In this document: piece by piece, positions 28,552 to 38,300 of the stretch | How the letters are laid out: each line of letters opens with the position of its first letter | Position numbering within the stretch: the first letter of the stretch is position 1 | Assembly (NCBI RefSeq): GCF_000002875.2 | Contig: NC_009404.2 | Coordinates: forward strand, 657,501-721,500 | Direction of reading: 5' to 3' | Origin: Leishmania infantum JPCM5 | Lineage: Eukaryota; Euglenozoa; Kinetoplastea; Trypanosomatida; Trypanosomatidae | Length of the DNA: 64,000 nucleotides | Made by a program: the position numbers and the translations under genes | The notes under the pieces: model-generated | What the model saw: only the letters and a program-made list of their open reading frames with translations | What the model was told of the DNA's origin: nothing | Database searches by the model: none

Positions 28552-29964
28552 TTTCTTGGGCGTGTATGCTGATGTGAACAGTGTATGCCGTGCAATAGCG
28601 AGAGCACAGTACACGCGGAAGTGCCGTGCGGGACGCCACAAGCAACGTCGCCGGCGGACAACACGGACGTTCTGCAAAGCCACCAGCGACGACTGAGGGA
28701 CACGAAATGAAGGAAGAGGGGTACACTTGAGGGAGAGGGGGAGAGGGAGGTGGGCGGCGCCGGCGGTGGTTTGATGAGTCGACTTGACGAGGACGACGGG
28801 CAGGGAGAACGTGACGAAATAAACGAAGCGCCCGCACACGTGCGCAGTGAGACAGATAGGCAGAAGCACGGTGCGATGAAGTTGTCCGTCTGCGTGCCAG
28901 CGTGTGGAGCTTGCGAGTTAAACACAACGAGTAACAAAAAAGAGAGAGAGATAACGCGTGTGAGCTAATCGATTGGGTGGAAGAGAGAGAGGGGCAAATA
29001 GACAGAGACAGAGAGAGCGCAAGTAAGTCGCAGAGGTGCAGCGGAGTGGTCGTTGTCGTATGCGGCGCCACCGCTGTTTCTGTGGGCCGCACGGGCCAGC
29101 CCCCGCACGTAGATGAAAGAAAAGCACGTGTAAGTGAGGCGAGAACGGATGAAGAAGAGATGGGAGGAAAGAGTACACTATCGGCGGCGCACACACGACA
29201 CAAGCTGAGGCCGTACATGCATCGGGTGATGGCGTTGGGGAAACGATCCACCTCTCCTCCCCAGCCATACGGCCTCACCGTCTCCCCCCTCCCCAAGCGA
29301 CTCTTCGGCCTTGATAGTCGCGCTACACACCCAGACGCAGTCGCAGACGACCAACAGAGGGGTGATATGTGCAGAGCTCGGCATCGAAAGCCCATTCAGA
29401 GTGAGCGTGTTAGCACCCCAGCTTCTGCTGATCGCGCTTGCGATGGCCCTCTGTCGTTCTGCACACACAGAGCGACCACAGCCACGACGCCGCGGTAGCA
29501 CGGGGCTTTGACATCCGACAGCACCGATGGTGGGGAGCCCTAGAGGCCAGCGGCACACAAACACTCGCGCTGGTGATTTGCGCCGAGTGTATGTGCGCGC
29601 ATGCTCCCGCCCCCTCTGGTGGTGGGAGGGAGGGGTGACGTTTTTCTCACTGTTGGACTTCAAAGAACGAGCGAAAGCATTAAAGAAGCTAAGAAATGAA
29701 CACTACTGAGGGTGAAGTAGACCGTCGCAGAGAAAACCGCGGCTGCGGTAGCGGCAGCCATGAAGCGCGCACGCGTGTGTAATCGTGCGTGTGCTGGGCA
29801 CGCGCGCCTCCCTGAGGAGCCATTCGCTTGTCACCTTATCCGCTTACCACAGCTTTAAAGCTGCACCGAGAGGATCAAAGACTCGCTACACAGAAACCAG
29901 TAATCAAAACACGCCATTATGCTTGCCATGACATGAACAGAAAAAGCAGCAGCGCACCTTTTGC
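28552..29964. other. Long spacer between RPS11 stop and SGT1 start
   Basis: 1.4 kb with no supported gene. The part nearest 28726-28760 holds the pyrimidine tract and acceptor for SGT1. The rest would be the RPS11 3' UTR and polyadenylation zone. Small frames on the plus strand are low-complexity and unsupported. Confidence 0.55.
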
Positions 29965-30486
29965 TTAGTTCTTGGCGAACTTCTTGCCCATCTTGTCGGC
30001 AGAGCTCTTCGACACCACCTCCAAGACGTTGTAGCGGATCGTCTTGCTCAGCGGGCGGCACTGGCCAATGACGACCTCATCACCTTGCTTCGGGTCGAAG
30101 GCGGGGCTGCAGTGTACGGCCAGGGACTTGTGGCGCTTCTGGTAACGCTGGTACTTCTTGATGAAGTGCAGGTAGTTGCGGCGGATGATGATGGTGCGGT
30201 GCATCTTGGTGGAGTGCACAACGCCGCGCAGGATGCGGCCGCGGATCACGACGTTGCTCGTGAAGGGGCACTTGCGATCGATGTACTTGCCGTTCAGCGC
30301 CTTCGCCGGGGTCTTGAAGCCCAGACCGATCTTCTTGGAATAGCGGATGTGGCCGGACTTGTTGACGTGCTTGCGGCTTGGGCGGTGCATGTTCTCATTC
30401 ACCGCTGTCTGGCGCTGGTACGCCTTCTCGTGCTGAATGGTGGCATCCACCGCATGCGCGTGGTAGTACTGGGGCGCAACGGGCAT
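29965..30486 (-). CDS. RPS11: 40S ribosomal protein S11 (uS17)
   Basis: 173 aa, ATG at 30484-30486, TAA at 29965-29967. Eukaryotic S11 (uS17) features are clear: an N-terminal extension with [10 protein letters not shown], the stretch [40 protein letters not shown] (compare KMxRTIVIRRDYLHYI in other eukaryotes), NRYEKRHKN-like QRYQKRHKS, and the OB-fold end [23 protein letters not shown]. Component of the small cytosolic ribosomal subunit that binds 18S rRNA. The acceptor CAG at 30515-30517 gives a 5' UTR of about 28 nt. An in-frame upstream extension through the TA/CA microsatellite is spurious. Confidence 0.97.
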
Positions 30487-30516
30487 GACTCTACGCTTTG
30501 ACGGAGTACAACCTCT

Positions 30517-30868
30517 GTGGAATACATACATATACATACATATACATACATATACATATATACATATGCATATACATATATACAATATATACATACATAT
30601 ACATACATATACATATATACATATATACATATGCATATACATATATACAATATATACATACATATACATACATATACATATATACATATATACATATACA
30701 TATACATATATACAATATATACATACATATACATATACATGTATTGTAGAGAGATGGCAGTGATGATGGTGGCGGAACGAGGATAGCGAGAGAGTGGGCC
30801 GAAGAGAAGGGAGACGTGAGGGGGAGAGAGGGGGGGGGAGAGGAACAACGCAGGCGTGCGTGGGAGGG
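30517..30868 (-). promoter_or_regulatory. AG-free pre-mRNA splice region of RPS11
   Basis: On the sense strand a strong pyrimidine tract (plus-strand purines 30781-30845) is followed by about 265 nt with no AG dinucleotide until CAG at 30517-30515. The plus strand contains no CT from 30517 to 30868, checked line by line. In trypanosomatid trans-splicing the first AG after the pyrimidine tract is usually used and typically lies within about 100 nt, so this implies an unusually distant acceptor unless a second weak tract is used. Confidence 0.65.
30522..30741. repeat. TA/CA microsatellite with 65-bp higher-order repeat
   Basis: About 220 bp made of ACATAT/ACATAC units. The marker ACAATAT recurs at 30582, 30647 and 30712, exactly 65 bp apart. 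The units 30583-30647 and 30648-30712 differ at one position (TATGCA against TATACA). An incomplete, more diverged unit precedes them. Confidence 0.92.
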
Positions 30869-31281
30869 CTGGCAAGCGGATATCCGTGGGAGGGGAGAAC
30901 ATCACCGCCGCAGCCGCCGCATAGGGGCGAGGAGAGGGTCACCGCGGGGTAGACGTGGACAGACAGACAGAGTGCGGGTGGACGAGGGATACGTCTTGAC
31001 AGACATACGGTGACGAGCAATGCAGGCGTGAGGGTCTAACGGAGAACAGCGCAGAAAGGGTTTCGAAAGGGCAAGCAAGGCACGTACGCGCAGAAACGGT
31101 GAACAGCAACAAGAGGCAGGAGAGGGGAAGGCAGGGCCTCAGGGCGGGCCGGACAAGAACAGATGAAGTGGCGAACGAGGAGAAGCGCATGAGCCACGTC
31201 AAACAAAACAGCAAAAAGCCAAGCAAGAACGAAACGGCAAGTCACAGCCCCATCACGATCTCTCGCTGCGCCCGTTCCCCT

Positions 31282-31282
<1 letters not shown>

Positions 31283-31316
<34 letters not shown>
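31283..31316. repeat. (CA)n dinucleotide repeat
   Basis: Seventeen uninterrupted CA units in the spacer between the four-TM protein gene and RPS11. Confidence 0.95.
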
Positions 31317-31318
<2 letters not shown>

Positions 31319-31490
31319 GCCATCGACTCAGCGAGAGGGTCGTAGCGGACAAGGGACAGGAAGACAGGGAGGGAGGCAACGCAAGCACAATGGATGAGCA
31401 TACGCATGCTGGCGTGTGCCCATCTAATGGACACTTTCATCTAAGTCTATCGGAGAGTGCCGTGTGCACGCTACTCGTACATGGGCGGGT

Positions 31491-32681
31491 TCACCTGACT
31501 GGGCTAGGCACAATGCGTCTACGCGGCATGTTGGCGGGAAGAGACACGGCGCCCCCCGGCGAGGAGGACACGGCTGTCGTCGCTCCTGGCGGCCCCATCG
31601 CCTCGTAGGGCGACGGGTCCACGGGAGGTGGTTGCTCGCCGTCATACACAGAAGGTGGCATCATACCCGTTTGCCCAGGTGTCGGCATCATGCCTGCCCC
31701 GAAAAGCTGCGGCGCTGGAAGGCGTGGGTCCGTCATTGCACTCGTCATCGACGGCGCTATGGGAGCGTATCCGGGGTACGCGGGACCGTAGGGGTATGGG
31801 TACGGGTACATGGGACCATTCGGCCCCATCATACTCGGCGGCAGGGCAAGGGTGTTGTTTTCACCATGCTTGTAGTCGGTGCTGTTCAGCATGTGGAGGC
31901 GGGCGTGCGCCTTCTTAGCCTCATCGATCAGCATGCGCACCTGCTCCTGCTCTGCGCGGCGACTGCGCACCCACGCCTTGTACTCTTCAATCTCCTGCGG
32001 CGTCATCACGCCGTACTTTGGCAGTGCGTTGTTCAAATACAGAATAAGGCCTACCACGTAGGTGAGGTATCCGACCCCAGCGAACACCCACAGATTGATG
32101 GTGCTGATGAAGGGCAGGTAGGAGTTCGCCGTCACCCCGCAGTGCCGCAGGTAATCCTGCAGCAGACGGGCTGGATATTGCACGGTCGCCACGATCTGCA
32201 TGACATAGGCGAGCAGCAGCAGCTCCGTGGCGGAGATGATGTCCTTCCAGAGGTAAAAGTTGCGAAACTTGATGACGAACACATTAGCCTCGACCAGCAT
32301 GCGGTTCAAGCCACCAACGAGGAGGGTGGCAGCGCACACGAAGATGGCGAGTCGCATCTGTATAGCTTGATCCACAAAGACGTCGTTCACGGAACTCTGG
32401 GTGAACGTCATGTCGACGGCGCTGAAGGCGTATATGTTGCGCACCGTGTTGAAGGAGCAGTCGCGTGTCTTGTACTCGAGGGACGGCGTGAGCTCAAAGT
32501 TGTTCTGGACGATGATGGAGCGCGTGAAGGTGCGACTGGCACCGATCATGGTCGTGACGGTGTGGATGAGAAACGTAACAAACTGCACTGTAGTGCAGAG
32601 ATCGTAGAAGGGCACGATGTTTTTCTCGATTGACAGCCGCCCCTTCTTGGGCCGCTGCTGAAGGTCACTGACAAGCTGCAT
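31491..32681 (-). CDS. Four-transmembrane protein with Pro/Tyr/Gly/Met-rich tail
   Basis: 396 aa from the ATG at 32679-32681, TGA at 31491-31493. Hydrophobic segments at about residues 22-46, 109-131, 147-168 and 191-217 predict four membrane spans. The loop between spans 1 and 2 (~60 residues) has two Cys-free aromatic stretches and one Cys. After span 4 comes a charged helix (KAWVRSRRAEQEQVRML) and then ~130 low-complexity residues with repeated YPYPYPYGP and Pro/Met-rich segments. I do not recognise the family. Two N termini/C termini on the same side and the cytosolic-looking tail are inferences. An in-frame upstream extension to 32951 is low-complexity and was rejected. Confidence 0.85.
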   Translation of the reverse strand: MQLVSDLQQRPKKGRLSIEKNIVPFYDLCTTVQFVTFLIHTVTTMIGASRTFTRSIIVQNNFELTPSLEYKTRDCSFNTVRNIYAFSAVDMTFTQSSVNDVFVDQAIQMRLAIFVCAATLLVGGLNRMLVEANVFVIKFRNFYLWKDIISATELLLLAYVMQIVATVQYPARLLQDYLRHCGVTANSYLPFISTINLWVFAGVGYLTYVVGLILYLNNALPKYGVMTPQEIEEYKAWVRSRRAEQEQVRMLIDEAKKAHARLHMLNSTDYKHGENNTLALPPSMMGPNGPMYPYPYPYGPAYPGYAPIAPSMTSAMTDPRLPAPQLFGAGMMPTPGQTGMMPPSVYDGEQPPPVDPSPYEAMGPPGATTAVSSSPGGAVSLPANMPRRRIVPSPVR

Positions 32682-33574
32682 TGACGGCTTCGCTGCCCTA
32701 GTGATGGGTGGGAGTGGGATGGAGTGTGGAGACGGTCGTTGGGGAGAGGGGAGCGGGGGTGTGTGAGCGACAACCGTGACCTTCTTGACGCAGGCACGAC
32801 ACGGAGGGAGAGAGGGCCGCGAACGCGTGTGCGCGATGGACCTCACGAGACGCAAGAGATAGAGGAGGAAGAGAGAGGGGAATGGAATGGGGAGCACGAA
32901 GGAAGGGTGGGGGTGGGCTAGGACGCCATGCACCCCTCCAAGGGCGCGCACGCTGGACTCCTCGATCTCCCGTACGCTTGGGCTTTTGCTTTATTGCCCT
33001 CTTCCCCAAGCGCTCCCCGCTGCCAGAGCACTGCTTTGTACCAGAAGGGCGGCGGTAGAACTGCGAGTGCGGTTCTTACGCCCTCTTCGCGCGACGACTG
33101 CTGCCAAGAGACATCGCTCGCCAACGCCCGTAAGTGTACGCGCACAAGTGCGAGGGCGGCTAAGCACCCCGCGCGCAGCTTGAAAACGTTCGCGTGGTGT
33201 CCCCATTTCGGGGCATCGTGCGCCGTTCACATGGGCTGAGCTTCTCGATTCGTTTTGTTCTCTTTTTGCCTGAGGCCGTGCACTGCAGTTTGAGCGGCGG
33301 TGTGCGTGTAGCCTGCGCAGGGGCGATGGCCCGCGCACAGGAAAGCAGTGGCCCACTCATCCGAAGATACGCTTCCGCACACCAACACTCGCACAGAACA
33401 GCGGATAACGTTTCGTCGACAATCGCAGGCATAGGCGCTGCCACGCCGACGCATGCGTATTGATGACGCTGCGGTTCGCTGCGTGGCTTACACGCACATA
33501 CTTATTAGACACCGGCAAAGGAGGTGAGGCGACGATGCCGTTGCCGGTTTCCAGCCCTTATCCTTCTCTTATGC
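32682..33574. other. Intergenic spacer downstream of BRX1
   Basis: Purine tracts near 32801-32815 and 32850-32885 are the likely sense-strand pyrimidine signals for the four-TM gene. 32925-33480 is GC-balanced unique sequence that would be BRX1 3' UTR. No gene supported. Confidence 0.55.
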
Positions 33575-34525
33575 TCAGTCGCGGAAGACGAGGTCGAGCG
33601 GGTCGGCGCTAGGTGCCGGATGCAGCGCCTTGTGCTTCTCGGACTTCTCTTTGATCACCTCGTTGACCTGCTGCTTCTCGAGGCGACGCAGTTTGCGGTC
33701 GCGGCGCTGCTCCGTTGGTGGCCGCGCCGTCGCGCTCTTCCACAGCACGCTTCCCTTGCAGCATCCGTTGAAGATTGCCACCGGCTCCAAGGTGAAGCGG
33801 GGCCCGATCTCCATCAGCGACGGCGGGCTCGTTGGCACGATTTGATAGTTACGCACCCAAATGTGGTTGTCGAGCCACAGGAACGACATGATGCGGTCTA
33901 CAAACGGCTTTGACTTGGGGTGGTAGCGGGGCGTGTTGAAGGCCATGTGCAGCAACGACTTGGCCACACGCAGGTGCGGGTGTAGCTCAAAGTCGCGGTC
34001 GAAGTGGAGAAGCGGACGACTGTACTTGAGGCAGTTGCCCGCCATACGAATCTCGTCCGCCGTGTGCACGTTGTTTATCTGCATCTTGATGCTCGGACCG
34101 CTGGGGGCCTGTCCGATCCACAGGTAACTGACATCGTTGCGATGCGGCTCGACGAACATAACGCTATTGCATTGATGCAGTCCGCACAGCTCGATGAGGT
34201 CATCGCCAAGGGTGTTCGTGCGTCCAATCTTCGGATGTTCGCGGGAGTGCGGCATGAGGCCACGCAGGTCGAGCAGCAGGTGGCGATCCTTGCTCGTCAT
34301 GCTACGGGCACCGAGAACCAGCATCTTCTGCCGATTCGTCATCTTCTTTGTCGTCTGCGCGCGCTGCACGTGCAGCTGGCCGACCATCTCTTCCTCGCGG
34401 TTCACCATCGCCTTGGTGGAGTCCGCCATGTCAGCCGGGGGCTCCACTTGGGGCTGTGCAGCCTCAGCTGCCGGCGCCGCTTCTGCCTGTGCAGCGCGAG
34501 AGCGCTTCTTACCTGCACCTGCCAT
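33575..34525 (-). CDS. BRX1: Ribosome biogenesis protein BRX1 (Brix domain)
   Basis: 316 aa, ATG at 34523-34525, TGA at 33575-33577. The Brix domain spans ~70-260: LVLGARSMTSKDRHLLLDLR then LMPHSREH, SYLWIGQAPSGPSIKMQINN, LKYSRPLLHFD, FNTPRYHPKSKPFVDRIMSF and EIGPRF, all at the positions seen in BRX1 rather than in RPF1, RPF2, SSF1 or IMP4. BRX1 works in the nucleolus in early 60S subunit assembly. The N-terminal ~60 residues are Ala/Lys/Gln-rich and low-complexity; the C-terminus is a charged helix rich in Lys and Arg. The upstream in-frame extension to 35155 has no conserved sequence and was not used. Confidence 0.95.
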   Translation of the reverse strand: MAGAGKKRSRAAQAEAAPAAEAAQPQVEPPADMADSTKAMVNREEEMVGQLHVQRAQTTKKMTNRQKMLVLGARSMTSKDRHLLLDLRGLMPHSREHPKIGRTNTLGDDLIELCGLHQCNSVMFVEPHRNDVSYLWIGQAPSGPSIKMQINNVHTADEIRMAGNCLKYSRPLLHFDRDFELHPHLRVAKSLLHMAFNTPRYHPKSKPFVDRIMSFLWLDNHIWVRNYQIVPTSPPSLMEIGPRFTLEPVAIFNGCCKGSVLWKSATARPPTEQRRDRKLRRLEKQQVNEVIKEKSEKHKALHPAPSADPLDLVFRD

Positions 34526-35396
34526 CTTGTCTGCGCGGGAGGGCGGAGGGACGTGAGAGAAGGCAGTGAGGAGGCGGCGGATGTGGCGATCGAAGAAGGG
34601 CGTCGTCTTTTTGCTACTGCTATGTGTGTAGACCCGCTGTTCTGCGTATGTTGCGTAGGCCTTCGTGTGTTCGAGTTTGATGAGGCACTGCGTCTGAGAT
34701 GGCCGGAGTGCAGCAGTGAAATGCTGCGGTGCCAGGATAAAGGGCAGGGAAGCGAGAGAGACGGGGACGTGTGCTGAAATGTGTTGTACAGACGACGCTG
34801 GAAAGAAAACGAGACAAGTCACGATGGTGCATGTGTGAGTGTTACCCTCTCCCCTGTTGTGTGCGCACAAACGAAGACTCGCGCACCGCTGCCGCTGAGG
34901 AGCCCCACTGAGGGACTGGCGGCAGAGGTGGAGGAGCACGACCTTTATACTCCAATGACCTGCGATGACACGCACCTCGTTGCCATACATGTGAGCCCCT
35001 CGTTTGACGCCGTCAGTGCTGTTGCCTGTTCCAATGATGCATCGAAGATGGTGAGGAAAAACAAGGGGGCGAGGAAGAGGAGGAGGAGGGGGCACGAAGC
35101 GGAGACACACACGCATACGCAGACACAGAAAGAGGCACCAATTGCACATGTGCACCAGATGCTCGATGGGGCGGGATGAGCTCTACCAGAGAGAAGAGCA
35201 GCACAAACGAGCTGACGGGCAAAGCACTGATCATCACCGCCATGGCATGCAGGGGTGTGCGTGTGTGCGCGCGTTCACGCAGCACCGGTGCAGAGGGAGG
35301 GGGCGCAAGGCATGCCGGACACCCACGCGCACGTACATCGCCGGGCCCATTCCTGAGGAGAGAAAGAGGAAGAGAAAGAAGCAGCGCCACTGCCCA
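34526..35396. other. Intergenic spacer upstream of BRX1
   Basis: No gene. A purine tract at about 35066-35091 is the most obvious pyrimidine signal on the sense strand; shorter CA-rich stretches follow at 35104-35125. Confidence 0.55.
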
Positions 35397-38300
35397 TCAC
35401 GCAGCACCCTTGCTGTTGTCCTCCCTCGCAGCCGTCACGTAACAGTTCACGCCATAGAAGACGGTGGCCATGCCTGTCAGGTACTGCAGCTTGCAGGCCC
35501 GGCGCGCCACCGCCAGGCACTCCCCGACGGTTATGCCTTCGCCGTCCGCCGTCGTCTGACTGGCCACTTGGAGAAAGCGACCCGTGAGGCGGTCAATGTC
35601 GGCGTCCGTGACGTCCCACAGGCAACCCAGAACGCACGACACGCCTGCACTGAGGTATGCGAAGGGCAGGCCAAAGCAGTCGTAGAGCGCGCTGGCCTGC
35701 ATGCGAGCAGAGCTGCAGCCCATCAGCAGCACCAGCGTCGGGGGTGTGCCGGCTGCAGCGGGAATCCAGTCGTACAGTGCTCCGCGAGGGGCCACGTGCT
35801 CCCCGCCCTTGTGACCAGCGTACACATACGTGTCTATGCGATCGCTCGCCGCCTCACACTGGGAGAGGAGGCGGCGCATTAGCGGCGATGTGACGGCGCT
35901 GCTGCCGTCTCGTGCCGCCGCAGTTGCTGCCTGCAGCGTTTCTCCGTAGACCACTTCCCAATGTGGGTGCTGCGTGATGAGATCCGTAAGGCTGGAGGGG
36001 CCGTGCTGCAGCGCCGCGTCATCGCGGTAGACAAGCAAGCGCTGCAGGGATACGGCCGACGCGTCGGTGCTGCAGTACTTCAGGTATTCGAGCGATGGCA
36101 CGCGAGAGACGCTACGCTCTTGGCACACACCCAGAGCTTCCCAAGGCAGCGCGTGCAGCTCTCCGTCCAGCACCAGGTACACGTGCTCGCGTGAGACAAG
36201 GAGCAAGTCCGCATGGTGGTGGCCGCGCTCCTCATCATCACGCGGAGCGTTCGCGGCGGCGTCTGGGGTGAGCTCGCGGTAGTACGCGTTCAACACAGCC
36301 GGCACCATTTCTTCCACAACACCCTGCACCGACCTATCCGCCAACAGCGCCAGCCAGCATTCCTCCACGTTCGCGGGCTCGCTAGCGAGTGCACACGACA
36401 AAGAGGACTCCATCGCTGCTGCTGTGGCGGCAGTGACCAACTGCCCCAGAGCCGTGACCGCCTCGAGCAGCATCCTTTGCGCGCGCTTCACTGTCTGCAT
36501 ACAGCACGCGCAACTGCGTGCGTTGCGGGGGCCGTACCAGCACGTGGTCTGCCCACGAGGCGGTGTCTTATCTTTCCACAGGTACGGAGCCGCCGCAAGA
36601 ACTTGCAGAGTGACGTGCTGCAAGGCCTCCACAGGAGGGCAGTGACTGGCACCGCGGAGGCGCACACACTCGCAAGCAAAACGCGCTGCCAGTGTTTGCA
36701 GCTGGCCACCGAGAGAGGAACTGGGGTCGCCGAGCAGCAGCATATGCGCCGCGCCGAGGGCATCTTGCATGGACGCTGCGACCCGGCCAATACGATCGTC
36801 AAGCTCGAACCGTTCACACCACCACGCCTCCTTGCGCCGTCGCTGTCGCTGAGCATCCGTTTCGATCGGCGCCGCGGTACCGTCGCTTGCTTGCTGGCAC
36901 GCGCAGCTTGTGCTTGCGGCGAGTTCACGTGAGCCTTGGCTGTCAAGGCACCGACCCGTCTCCCCGACTGCGCTTGCGTCGCCCCGCATCAGTTGTGCTC
37001 GGTTTCGGTTCATCACGTCTGCCATCTCAGCTGCACATGACCTCAGCGCTCCCCCCACAGGGCAGCGCGCCGTTAGGCTGAGCAGCTGCTGGTCCTGCAC
37101 CCGCTGCTCTCCTGAGGGACACGTGGCGCTGGCCCGAGTGCGCCGGAGCCACAGCAGCCCCTCCCCTTCACTCTGCGAGCCGGCGGGGACGTAGCAGAGC
37201 ACCACAACGGTGCCCAGGGCGACAGCTGGGGATTGGGGCGTGATCTGAGCAGAGGCGGCGGTGCGAACGTTCTCTACTCTTCTGGGCGCGCAGAAACATT
37301 GAAGATGCTTCCGAGCGTCCCACGCAAGACCCGCGGTGTTCTGCCGTGGCCAGTCAACATGCCTTGAGCCGTCCGCGCCGTCCGCGTCGGAGAGCTCTGC
37401 GTCCACGTGCTCTAGGGCGGTCTTCAGACGTTGCCACCTTGCCAAGGCCGCTCCGTAGAGGCTGTCTGGAGCCGCGTAGTCTGCAGCGGAGAGGTGGGTG
37501 GTGGTGAGCACGGTGGCCAGGCGGTGCACAACGCGCAGGAATACTTGGAGTTGTGTCGGGCAGGGGCAACGCGGAAGGAGGCGCCCCAGCAGAGTCACGT
37601 AGAAGCGTGCCAGCGGAGCATCGCGGGCCTGCAGTAGTGCCTCAATCAGGCGCGTGACTCCGCTAAGGATAAAGAATGGGGCAAACGGGTCCTGGAGTAC
37701 CTCCGTGGCCCACTCCGCAGGGCGGTGGCGCAGAAGGGCGTCACATACCGGCCGCAGCTGCCTGACATCATCGCAAGTGGCCAGCACGTCCAGAGCCGTT
37801 GAGGAGGTGCACTGAAGCTCTTCAAGCCACTCGAAGTATGGCAGACCGCCCTCTTGTCCGTGCAGTCTTGTCAAGCTGTTCCCTGGCGTTGCAGAGGACG
37901 CGTCTGGTGTAAGACTGTCCAGGATTCGATGCAGGCGCCGCTGCCAATGCGTTCCACGATCGTCCAGCGCGCTGGCGAACCAATCCAGGAGCACACATGC
38001 CTCTGCAACGAGGCCCCAGCGAAGCGACACCGCGATTAACGGCGCCACGTATGCGCGATACGTGTTGGCAGTCGCAAAGGGCGCAATCGGTACACCCGCT
38101 TCGGCCAGTCTTCGAGAGAGACGCGCCAAACACAAGAGCGGGGCCAGGGTATCTGCACTCACACACGAGGCGAGATCAACCGCCTGCGATGTGGCACTGC
38201 TACCGAGCGCGCACCGCCGCATACGGTGGACCACACGCATCAGCTCACCCAGCGAAGTGTCGAGCGGTTCGGCAAACTGTATCACGTTGGTGAAGGAGGG

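Larger units (their letters stand above)
30487..31490. other. Spacer upstream of RPS11 with higher-order microsatellite
   Basis: Holds the AG-free splice region (30517-30868) and the TA/CA microsatellite described separately, and a pure (CA)n run at 31283-31316. No gene; the Tyr/Ile/Thr-rich frames through the microsatellite on both strands are artefacts of the repeat. Confidence 0.7.

Noticed and set aside
30485..30786. Tyr/Ile/His/Thr-rich frames on both strands through the TA/CA repeat
   Set aside because: Translations of a microsatellite; no start context and no non-repeat sequence.
29965..31020. N-terminally extended ribosomal protein S11 (351 aa)
   Set aside because: The extra 178 residues come from the microsatellite and low-complexity spacer and lie upstream of the only AG acceptor near the canonical start.
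31464..32633. A 389-codon plus-strand frame opposite the four-TM gene
   Set aside because: Composition is antisense shadow; the minus-strand frame has clear membrane spans.
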